Assembly: GCA_963728835.1 (NCBI GenBank)
Contig: CAVSKZ010000002.1
Location: 868,001-932,000, forward strand
Reading direction: 5' to 3'
Source of the DNA: VRUE01 sp963728835
Lineage (GTDB): Bacteria > Actinomycetota > Thermoleophilia > Solirubrobacterales > 70-9
Length of the DNA: 64,000 bases
A model generated the notes under the pieces. It saw only the letters and a program-made list of their open reading frames with translations. It did not search any database and had not been told where the DNA came from. The first letter of the stretch is position 1, and each line of letters starts with the position of its first letter. Shown here piece by piece: positions 8,070-15,090 of the stretch. The position numbers and the translations under genes were made by a program.

Positions 8070-10244
8070 TCACGACGCCCTCCGTCGCTCACCAACCGGG
8101 GCAGGCTTGCGCGAGCCTTGGGTGCGCTTTCTGATCGCGGCATCGACGTCGGCGGCGCGCTGGCCGTAGCGCCCTCGGGAGGCGGCGCGGACGGCCTTGG
8201 CCGAGCCAGTGGGACCTGGAGCCGGACGGGTGCGGAGGCTCGCCGGGGGCGCGACCGCCGCGCCGACCGAGACGGCCGCGTAGCCCTCAAAGGGCCCGAG
8301 CCCTTGGAGATCGGCCGCTTGGAGGTAGGGGGCGAACTCGCGGGCGAAGGCGGAGGCGTCGGCGGCGGTCGTCTGCATGACGAGCCGGGACCGACAGTTG
8401 GCGAGGACCGCCTGGCGGGTCTCGGGATCAAGCTGGGCAAGGTGCTGATGCGCGAGCGTCCAGGCGACCCGATAGCCCCGGCTCTGCGCGACCGCTTCGG
8501 AGAAGACCGGCGAGAGCGCGGCGAGGTCTTGGAACTCGTCGCACATCACCGTTGCGGGGCGACGGTCGGCCGGGGCGAGTCCGGCGCGGGCCTGGATCGC
8601 GGTCCAGAGCCGGGAAACCATCGCAGCACCGATAAGGGCAGCTGCATCTTGACCTACGAGGCCCTTGGCGAGGGAGACGAGGACGATTTTTTCGCCTTCC
8701 AGGGCTGCCCCCAGGTCGAGCCCGTCGGCCTGCCCGATCACGGCGCGGACGCGACGGCGCAGGGTGTAGGTGCGGAGCTTGTTCGCGAGCGGCGCGATCG
8801 CCTCTGCCTGGGCAGCTGGTGAGAGCGAGCCGTACCAGGACCAGAAGGACTCAAGCACCGGCTCGTCGAGGGCGCCGACCAGCTTCCTGCGGAAGGCCGG
8901 GTTGGTCAGCAGCGGCTCGACCTCGCAGAGCGTGTAGCCGCCCTTCGCGGTGAGGGTGGTGAGGCAGGCCCGCAGAATGTCCTCGGATCGCGGGCCGAGT
9001 CCGGCCGCGCCGTAGCGGTGACGAAGCTCGGCCACGACGTGATCCACGATCAGGTCGGACTCGCCGCTGCCGCCAATCAGGTTGAAGCCGACCGGCTCGG
9101 CATCGGCCGGGTCGAACACGATCACGTCACGGTGGCGCTCGGCCGGGATGCGGTCGGCCAGGTCCGCGATCAGGTCGCCCTTGCTGTCGATCACGATCAG
9201 GCCAGGGCGGGCCTTCGCCCCCATCAGCTGCACGGCGAGGCCGGTGAGGATCGTGCTCTTGCCCGCGCCGGTCGGGGCGCAGACGTGCAGCCCGCGCCGC
9301 GCCTCGGCCTGGGTGACGGCGACCGGCCGGCTCGTCCCCGCCACGGTGGAGTCGCCCAGGACCAGGCCGCGCCGGGGCACGTTCGCCGCAGGCGGTAGCT
9401 CGCGGCTGTTCGCGAGCGTCAGGCCGGGAAGCTCGGGAGCCTCCACCGGGACCGCCCAGGCCGCCGCCAACTCGTCAGCGCCGATGATCGAGCGGCCGGG
9501 GGTCATGCGCTCGATCCGGCCTGCGATGGCCTGGCTCGGCAGCGGCCGCCGGACCAACCGAGCTTCGGGACCGTTCAGCGCGTGGAAGGAGCCGAGCAGC
9601 CGTGCGATCAACTGCCGCGAGCGTGGAGCGGAGGGAGCGGCGACCGCCGCCCGGATCGCCACGGCAAACTGCGGCTCGACCGGCTCCGGCTCGGGCTCCT
9701 CCCTACGCCATGAGGCGATCCACCGTGCCGCCGCCCTGGCGAGCGGGCTGGTCGCGGTCGGCGTGATGACGTACTGGAGGACCGCCCGCTCCTCTGCGTT
9801 GAGCGGTTGCAGGCTCGCCAGGATGCCCGCGTTCCCGCTGGCGATGGTGTCGGTGCGAAGCTCGCCGTTGCCCCTGGCCTGTAGCTCGCGGGCGAGCGTC
9901 AGGCTGCGAGCAGATCCCGCCGGTTCATCGTCAACGCGAAGCCCTGGGATCGCAGCGCGAAGCGAGCCGGTGACGTACTCGATGCGGCTGGCTGGCATTG
10001 CCAAGACGTGCCGGACGCCTTCGGCGCTCGCCCGTACCTCAAGGGTCACGGACGGAGCCGGATCGAGCCGCCACCACGGCGGCAGCAGCCCTGCCAATGA
10101 TCGCGCCGCCGCGACGGACTGATCCGGCGTCAACGCTCGGGGGAAGGTGAGCCGGACCATTGCCGCGTCGTCGGGCTCGGCCAACCACCGGGAGGCGAAG
10201 ACGAGAGCGCCGACCAACGCCAAGAGGATCAGCGCCTCAGTCAT
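8070..10244 (-). CDS. VirD4/TraG-like type IV coupling ATPase
   Basis: Encodes 724 residues. A membrane helix lies at the N-terminus (ALILLALVGALVFASRW). Walker A is APTGAGKST at 323-331, followed by GLIVIDSKGDLIADL, and the Walker B-like motif is CDEFQDL at 568-574. The C-terminal LANCRSRLVMQT segment is usual in TraD/TraG-type ATPases. Its likely role is to deliver element DNA to a transfer channel at the membrane. It overlaps a 57-codon gene upstream by 8 bp. No relaxase or other channel genes are visible nearby, so the element may be mobilisable rather than self-transmissible, or may transfer double-stranded DNA. Confidence 0.88.
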   Translation of the reverse strand: MTEALILLALVGALVFASRWLAEPDDAAMVRLTFPRALTPDQSVAAARSLAGLLPPWWRLDPAPSVTLEVRASAEGVRHVLAMPASRIEYVTGSLRAAIPGLRVDDEPAGSARSLTLARELQARGNGELRTDTIASGNAGILASLQPLNAEERAVLQYVITPTATSPLARAAARWIASWRREEPEPEPVEPQFAVAIRAAVAAPSAPRSRQLIARLLGSFHALNGPEARLVRRPLPSQAIAGRIERMTPGRSIIGADELAAAWAVPVEAPELPGLTLANSRELPPAANVPRRGLVLGDSTVAGTSRPVAVTQAEARRGLHVCAPTGAGKSTILTGLAVQLMGAKARPGLIVIDSKGDLIADLADRIPAERHRDVIVFDPADAEPVGFNLIGGSGESDLIVDHVVAELRHRYGAAGLGPRSEDILRACLTTLTAKGGYTLCEVEPLLTNPAFRRKLVGALDEPVLESFWSWYGSLSPAAQAEAIAPLANKLRTYTLRRRVRAVIGQADGLDLGAALEGEKIVLVSLAKGLVGQDAAALIGAAMVSRLWTAIQARAGLAPADRRPATVMCDEFQDLAALSPVFSEAVAQSRGYRVAWTLAHQHLAQLDPETRQAVLANCRSRLVMQTTAADASAFAREFAPYLQAADLQGLGPFEGYAAVSVGAAVAPPASLRTRPAPGPTGSAKAVRAASRGRYGQRAADVDAAIRKRTQGSRKPAPVGERRRAS

Positions 10245-10410
10245 CGTCCGCCTCTTTGTGCTGCGGCTCTTGAACGGCGCGCAGGCTGTACGCCAAGAGC
10301 GCAGCGATGTAGAGGTCCCACTTCGGTTCGGGGTATGCCTCTCCCCGGATCACCAAGCGGCGTCCGTTGTAGGTGGGGGTAGGGGTAGATGGCTGTTGCT
10401 GTTTACTCAT
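10237..10410 (-). CDS. 57-residue protein leading the transfer operon
   Basis: Short frame from ATG at 10410 to TGA at 10237, encoding MSKQQQPSTPTPTYNGRRLV at the start and ending KEADDD. It has a polar N-terminus, a possible short amphipathic helix (WDLYIAALLAYSLRAVQ) and an acidic tail. It overlaps the coupling ATPase start by 8 bp, which suggests translational coupling. The first codon lies 2 bp from operator O2, so transcription of the whole operon should fall under the repressor. Function unknown. Confidence 0.65.
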   Translation of the reverse strand: MSKQQQPSTPTPTYNGRRLVIRGEAYPEPKWDLYIAALLAYSLRAVQEPQHKEADDD

Positions 10411-10411
10411 C

Positions 10412-10427
10412 GTTCAAGTCCTTGAAC
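10412..10427. promoter_or_regulatory. Operator palindrome O2 (transfer operon)
   Basis: GTTCAAGTCCTTGAAC matches O1 at 5549 in both arms and differs only in the central bases. It lies immediately upstream of the 57-codon gene that leads the coupling ATPase operon. Confidence 0.75.
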
Positions 10428-10447
10428 CTGCGTCTATTTCCACACTG

Positions 10448-10463
10448 GTTCAACTGCTTGAAC
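10448..10463. promoter_or_regulatory. Operator palindrome O3 (transfer operon)
   Basis: GTTCAACTGCTTGAAC is the third copy of the 16-bp pattern, with one arm base changed. Its centre is 36 bp from that of O2. Paired operators before the transfer operon would allow co-operative repression. Confidence 0.7.
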
Positions 10464-10496
10464 TCGTCCAGCAAGCAGCAGCGCGATTGCGGAAAC

Positions 10497-11009
10497 TCAG
10501 GCACCCGGGACCTCCCTCACGGGCGGCAGAAAGGTCTGTCCCAGCCGGGCCTCTGATAGGCCGAGCGCACAGGGCAGCCCGAAGGCGACCAGCAGCGAGG
10601 GCGAGGGGGCCGGGTTGCCGGGAGTGCCGTCGGGACGGTGGAAGCGGAGCCGCCTGCCAATGAAGCAGAGGGCGGTAGCCCTGCTGGCGATCTGCTGGAA
10701 CCAGGCGGTGTCGGTGCGGGCGAAGACCAGCGCTAAGCCGTCGCCGTGATCGGCCAGCTTCGAGAGCCAACGGCCGGTCTGACGGCCGTAGGGCGGGTTG
10801 AGCCAGACTCGGCCTTGCCACGGACGAGCCAGGCCGTCGTCCGCTTGCGTCAGGTGCCGCCGGGCCGGAATCCAGGGCACCCCGCTGGGTGGGGCGGCCG
10901 GGTCGAGGTCGAAGGCCAAGCCGAGCGCGTCAAAGACCGCCGGGGGCGTGTACCACTCGTCCAAGGAGGTGGCGATGCGCCGGTCGTGGGTGAAGCCGCT
11001 GGAGGTCAT
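10497..11009 (-). CDS. Phage-type DNA N-6-adenine methyltransferase (Dam family)
   Basis: Encodes 170 residues. The N-terminus (DEWYTPPAVFDALGLAFDLDPAAPP) and the motif WLNPPYGRQTGRWLSKL, with NPPYG at about 71-75, are those of the small phage Dam family. These enzymes carry motif IV NPPY and lack a canonical long target-recognition domain. The gene is upstream of the operators and reads toward the transfer operon. It probably modifies adenines in element DNA, giving resistance to restriction. Confidence 0.85.
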   Translation of the reverse strand: MTSSGFTHDRRIATSLDEWYTPPAVFDALGLAFDLDPAAPPSGVPWIPARRHLTQADDGLARPWQGRVWLNPPYGRQTGRWLSKLADHGDGLALVFARTDTAWFQQIASRATALCFIGRRLRFHRPDGTPGNPAPSPSLLVAFGLPCALGLSEARLGQTFLPPVREVPGA

Positions 11010-11071
11010 CGGGCACCACCAACGCCAGCAGGGACCGCAAGCAACTAAACATAAACGCGCCAGGAATAGGC

Positions 11072-11497
11072 ATGGTTTGGGACGATTCCGGGGTGCCTAG
11101 GCGAAAGACCGATCGGCGCCGAAAGGCGCTGCTACAGGCAGCCCAGCAAGCAATCCGCGAGCGCTATGCCGAGTTCGACTTGGGCCTTGTCGATATCGCG
11201 GAGGACATCGGTTGCTCGACTCGCCAGCTCCAGCGTGTCTTCCGCGAGCTAGGCGACACTGACTTTCGCAGCATCCTGCTACGGACAAGGATGGAACAAG
11301 CGCACCGGCTCCTTAGTCGCAAGAAGGATGGCCTGACTGTTCGGCAGGCGGCGCGGGCCGTTGGCTATCGCGAGGCCAGCGGGCTTCGGCAGCGATTCAA
11401 GAGCTTCTACGGCTACAACCCGAGCGAGATTCAGCCAGAGGGACCAGACTACGATGACATCTGGCGGGAGGTCGAAGCTATGGAGGGGCGCTACTAA
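11072..11497 (+). CDS. AraC-type HTH transcription regulator (DNA-binding domain only)
   Basis: Encodes 141 residues. Two helix-turn-helix units typical of AraC proteins are visible (LVDIAEDIGCSTRQLQRVFRELG, then LTVRQAARAVGYREASGLRQRFKSFYGYNPSEI). The usual effector-binding domain is absent, so the length is about half that of a classical AraC regulator. It is divergent from the phage-type Dam gene, 62 bp away. No target can be named from sequence. Confidence 0.8.
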   Translation: MVWDDSGVPRRKTDRRRKALLQAAQQAIRERYAEFDLGLVDIAEDIGCSTRQLQRVFRELGDTDFRSILLRTRMEQAHRLLSRKKDGLTVRQAARAVGYREASGLRQRFKSFYGYNPSEIQPEGPDYDDIWREVEAMEGRY

Positions 11498-12168
11498 GCG
11501 TCAACCCTTTTTGCAAGATGGCCTGCTTCAAAGATCGCTATTTGCACGAAAATCAACGGCCAAAGTACCCTGCTAGGGGTATTGACTGTTCCCCTTCGGT
11601 CTTGTTAGCGTGAACATGCAGTTTGAGGAGCCCTACCAGCCAATGCCAGTTCTTTACCAGTCAAGGCCTCCTCTTTCATAAGACTTTCCTGCTCGGCAGC
11701 GGGTTCACTCCTGCGTATCTCTGACAAGAACCGAGCGGGAATGACCAGCAAGTATCTCTGGTCAGGGCGGCGCAATCGTCATTGAGCGCGCCGCCCAGAT
11801 CTGCCTGAGAACGCCGGCCGCCGGGTCGATATCGCTACTCCAATCGATCCGAGCGGCCAGCGCGTTTTCCCCCTAGCCCAGCGAGTCCACTATCAGTTCC
11901 CCGAGCTACTCGACGACTTGCTGGGCCTTTTGCGTGCAATTTGCGAAAAATAAGCTTGCGGGGATCGCGATCAGACCTTGTCAGGAACAGATCGTTCCTA
12001 TAGCCTGCTCATCGTCAGAGGTACCTAGCAGGAACGTGAGTGATGTGTCTGATTTGTAGACCCGCTGCGACTCCGCAACCAGGAAAACTCTCCCTACTTC
12101 CGGCCGACGGCTTTGCCGACGGCTGGGCGGATGTCGACGCGGAGGAGGGTCTGGCAGGGGGCTGATCG
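11498..12168. other. 670-bp region without a supported gene
   Basis: AT content is higher than in flanking genes. A stop-free stretch of about 50 codons on the plus strand (about 11799-11953, ending VHYQFPELLDDLLGLLRAICEK) has no start codon and may be a gene remnant. A perfect inverted repeat AGGAAC-AGATC-GTTCCT lies at 11983-11999. A good ribosome-binding site (GGAGGAGGG) precedes the gene at 12169. I see no tRNA or att copy here. Confidence 0.5.
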
Positions 12169-13659
12169 GTGGCGGGCGAACACCTCACCCATCAGCAGGC
12201 CGAGTCTCGTCCGGCCGATCAGCCTGGGTTCAATGTGCAGAGGCCGCGTTTTCGCCCAGCGTGGTTCGCGGGCTTCGATCTTCGCGCCCTTAACCAGGTC
12301 GGCTCGGAGTGGACGTTCGCGGACGCGCTTGGCCTGCTCGTCGCTGCAATGTGCTTCCTCAGCGGTATTGCGGCTACCGTGGCCGTTGGCTACGTAGTCG
12401 ACAAGCCCGCGCTCCACCTTGCGTGGTTCGGGGGGCTCTGGATGTGCCTCATCGTCTGTGTGGAGCGGGTGATTTTGCAGATGCCGAATCCTCACGGCTG
12501 GCTCTCCGCGCTAGGCAGCTTCGTTTGGCGTGCCGCCCTATCCGTTCTTTTGGCTTTTTTGATCGCCGAGCCAGTAACGATGCTGTTCCATCAGCCAGAG
12601 ATCAATGCGCAGCTGAATCACAACACCCGAGTCGCCATCGAGGAAGAGTTCCACGCGATTGACGCGAACCTCAAGCTGCGTTTCCAGGATGCGCACAAAG
12701 AACTTCGGAACACACGCAATCGCAAGGCGGACCTTGAAGCCAAGCTCGCAGCAGACCTCAAGCGCCAGGCCGTTGCCGAAGAACATGGCCTGACGGGTGT
12801 GGCGGTCGCTGCCGCTAGCCTCGCGAAAACTCACGAGCGGCGACTAGCTGGTGCAGTCGAACGAAATGAACAGCGACAGCCAGCGCTGCACCAAAAACTC
12901 GACAACCTCGCAGATACCAAGCGCGAGAAAAAGGAAGAAGCCAAACGAGAGATCCAAGAAGGCAATGGCTTCGAGGCGCGAGTCGCCGCCTTGGCCGACG
13001 TCGAAGACAAATGGACGAGTACTAAGTTCTCCACCTGGGGACTGCGCTTGGTCTTCTTGATTCTCGACCTAACCGCACTCGTCGCAACCGTGGTGTACCA
13101 GCGTCGACCCGGAGCACAGCCTTACGAGGAACACCGGGCCGCCGCGAGAGAGTGGGATTCGCTTCCCGCGTTGCGAGTCAAAGAAGCTGTGCGCGTTGAA
13201 AAGCAGCGGATCAAGGAAGAAGCACGCGGCGAGATGCGCGTCAACCAGGCACAGATCGCGGGGGACGTAGAGCGACGCATCTACGGGATGACGGGAGACA
13301 GTCCTGGCTTCGCTGGTTCCGCGCCGATGTCGGCCATGCCATTGGACGAATTCGTCGAGAACATCGAGCACCATGAGACCCACCCGGTTGAGGTGCCCGA
13401 GGAGCTGCGCCGAAGCGCCCTGGCCGGCTTCGCCCTGATGGGGGCCGCTCTCGCAATGGCGTTCTTGCTGACCTCGCTGGCTGCCATCGCCGTATCTGGT
13501 GCCTGGATTCTGATGGCCGCCTTCGGCCTGGCGGCAGCGCTATGTGTCTACACGCATGGCTTCCGTCAAGCCCCAGCCTGGGCGATGCGTCCGATCTTCG
13601 CCACGTTCATCGCAGGACTCGTCCTGCCTCTTTTCGTCGCTGCCATCAACCTTGTCTAA
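12169..13659 (+). CDS. DUF4407-like membrane protein with long coiled coil
   Basis: Encodes 496 residues from GTG. Membrane segments are predicted at about 52-75, 85-105, 118-142 and 290-312, with two or three more at 418-495. Between helices 3 and 4 a highly charged helical region (about 150-275; HKELRNTRNRKADLEAKLAADLKRQ) forms a long coiled coil on one side of the membrane. This four-helix-plus-coiled-coil layout is that of DUF4407 proteins, whose function is not established. The C-terminal extra helices are an addition. The next gene follows after 9 bp with a strong ribosome-binding site, so the two form an operon. Confidence 0.75.
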   Translation: MAGEHLTHQQAESRPADQPGFNVQRPRFRPAWFAGFDLRALNQVGSEWTFADALGLLVAAMCFLSGIAATVAVGYVVDKPALHLAWFGGLWMCLIVCVERVILQMPNPHGWLSALGSFVWRAALSVLLAFLIAEPVTMLFHQPEINAQLNHNTRVAIEEEFHAIDANLKLRFQDAHKELRNTRNRKADLEAKLAADLKRQAVAEEHGLTGVAVAAASLAKTHERRLAGAVERNEQRQPALHQKLDNLADTKREKKEEAKREIQEGNGFEARVAALADVEDKWTSTKFSTWGLRLVFLILDLTALVATVVYQRRPGAQPYEEHRAAAREWDSLPALRVKEAVRVEKQRIKEEARGEMRVNQAQIAGDVERRIYGMTGDSPGFAGSAPMSAMPLDEFVENIEHHETHPVEVPEELRRSALAGFALMGAALAMAFLLTSLAAIAVSGAWILMAAFGLAAALCVYTHGFRQAPAWAMRPIFATFIAGLVLPLFVAAINLV

Positions 13660-13668
13660 GGAGGAAAT

Positions 13669-14382
13669 ATGACCCGAAAAGTTCTCCAGCAGCAGGCGGT
13701 CAACCCCGCATCCGAGATCGTGCGGCATTTGCTCAATCAGAGCGCTGCCATCGCACCGAGCCAACCGGTTGGCGCTGCCCTCAGTCGCCGCGTCGCGGTC
13801 CTCGAGCGACAGGGACCCGAAATGGTCCAGGCCGCCAAAGAGGCGGGCGTCGAAATCGAGTATCTAGGCGTTCAAGCCCTGCCCCCGGGCCCGATGTACT
13901 ACAACGGAGTCGACGGGACCGGCTGGGTCATGGGACCCGCAACCACCGCTGAGGATGCGGTTGTGCCTAAGCGGGAGGCCGAAGAACTCAAGCGCCTTTA
14001 CGACGCCGGCATCTACATACCGCGCATCTTCGTCGCCCATGAGGTCAAAGAGGAGCAGGCCGCCCGCGTCCGTGACCAGGTGGACGGAGCTGGTCTGGAG
14101 CTTGAGGCATCCCAGGCAACCGAGCTGGTCGGCCCGATCCCGCCGCCCGCAGAGTCGGTTGCGCTCGGAGAGCGAATGGCGGAGCGCTCCCGGCAAGTCG
14201 TCGCTGGCCTGCGTCGCACCGGCCAGCTGGCGGTGGGCGCTATCACGATCCCGGCTCGTGTGGCAATCGCCGTCGCCGAGGCCGCGATGGTTGACCCCAT
14301 CATTCTGGGGGCAATCCCCGCTGCCTCAGAGCAACCTGGCGCTCCTGCTTCCTGGTTCGAGCTCACACGATGGGACTGGTAG
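13669..14382 (+). CDS. Hypothetical protein, partner of the DUF4407-like protein
   Basis: Encodes 237 residues, started at an ATG with AAGGAGGAAAT before it. I do not recognise a family. The middle part (RLYDAGIYIPRIFVAHEVKEEQAARVRDQV) looks like a small alpha/beta fold. The C-terminal third (GAITIPARVAIAVAEAAMVDPIILGAIPAA) is hydrophobic and may associate with the membrane. The 3' end overlaps the next gene by 13 bp. Its position between two membrane proteins suggests a common complex. Confidence 0.6.
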   Translation: MTRKVLQQQAVNPASEIVRHLLNQSAAIAPSQPVGAALSRRVAVLERQGPEMVQAAKEAGVEIEYLGVQALPPGPMYYNGVDGTGWVMGPATTAEDAVVPKREAEELKRLYDAGIYIPRIFVAHEVKEEQAARVRDQVDGAGLELEASQATELVGPIPPPAESVALGERMAERSRQVVAGLRRTGQLAVGAITIPARVAIAVAEAAMVDPIILGAIPAASEQPGAPASWFELTRWDW

Positions 14383-14612
14383 GCGGCCTGGTACAAGCGG
14401 TCTGGTGGCGGTGGCTGGCCTTCGGATGGATCGGCCGCGTTGGCTGGCTGGCTGCCGCCCTCTATGCCTTCGGCTGGACGCTCGGCAATCTCGGCTTCAA
14501 CGAAATGGCGCGTGAGTTGGGGGCAACCGCGCTTTACATCGCGGCTTTTCCGATCACTGCACTCATCATCCGCGGCCTTTGGAGACACAGCACCGCACAC
14601 CACCGGAAATAG
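14370..14612 (+). CDS. Small two-helix membrane protein
   Basis: Encodes 80 residues with two hydrophobic helices (GWIGRVGWLAAALYAFGWTLG and LGATALYIAAFPITALIIRGLW) and a basic tail (RHSTAHHRK). It overlaps the preceding gene and ends the plus-strand trio starting at 12169. Family unknown. A small hairpin (GTGCCT-TTTT-AGGCGC, 14645-14660) lies between it and the convergent gene and could stop transcription. Confidence 0.6.
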   Translation: MGLVGGLVQAVWWRWLAFGWIGRVGWLAAALYAFGWTLGNLGFNEMARELGATALYIAAFPITALIIRGLWRHSTAHHRK

Positions 14613-14689
14613 CCATTAACGCGATGGGCTTGAGCCAAGAGTTAGTGCCTTTTTAGGCGCGGTGACTTGCAATGCGACTAGTCACGCAC

Positions 14690-15004
14690 TTATTCCTTCG
14701 ACTTTCCGCCCGACTTGACGGGGCTCGGCGAAAATAGGCCGATTAGGCCGGTTAGGAGAGCCGTGAAAGCGGTAAGCGCTACGTCGGTGGTGTCCTCATC
14801 CACCACGATCAGACCTACCAGCGCGAGCAGCAGCGCTCCGACCAAACCGCTAACAAGGATGATCCAGAGCGTCTTGGTCGTTTCGGCGTCGGGCCCCGGC
14901 ACAACACCTTCCACAGCCGCCACCTGGGCAGCGGGGTCAAGTTCTTTTGTCGCCTCCGCCGTTGTCTGCACAGCCGCGGCTCGGTCACTTGCGGTTTCAG
15001 CCAT
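14690..15004 (-). CDS. Small membrane protein, unknown function
   Basis: Encodes 104 residues. The first 40 are acidic and polar, followed by two membrane helices (LWIILVSGLVGALLLALVGLIVV and VALTAFTALLTGLIGLFS) and a short basic tail. No family recognised. It is convergent with the membrane trio, and the repeat exoprotein gene at 15091 lies upstream on the same strand. Confidence 0.6.
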   Translation of the reverse strand: MAETASDRAAAVQTTAEATKELDPAAQVAAVEGVVPGPDAETTKTLWIILVSGLVGALLLALVGLIVVDEDTTDVALTAFTALLTGLIGLFSPSPVKSGGKSKE

Positions 15005-15090
15005 CGCACTCCTCCTGTCCGTAGAAATCCTGAGCTTCTAGGTCGGGCAGAATAACGGAATTACCTAGTTCAAACCAAGACAGTTCCAGA

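Larger units (their letters stand above)
3061..11500. mobile_element. Integrated conjugative/mobilisable element at tRNA-Leu (right boundary undetermined)
   Basis: Starting directly at the tRNA-Leu 3' end, the minus strand holds a large serine recombinase, an ImmA-like protease, an XRE repressor, DNA methyltransferases, a replication-relaxation protein and a VirD4-like coupling ATPase. This is the gene set of a small actinobacterial conjugative or mobilisable element. I could not find a second copy of the tRNA-Leu 3' end in the window, so the stated right limit only marks the last gene clearly fitting the module. The element may extend to about 23.3 kb, where backbone-type genes resume. Confidence 0.7.

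Noticed and set aside
12094..12495. 133-codon minus-strand ORF opposite the start of the DUF4407-like gene
   Set aside because: No motif, and the plus strand has membrane helices and a ribosome-binding site.
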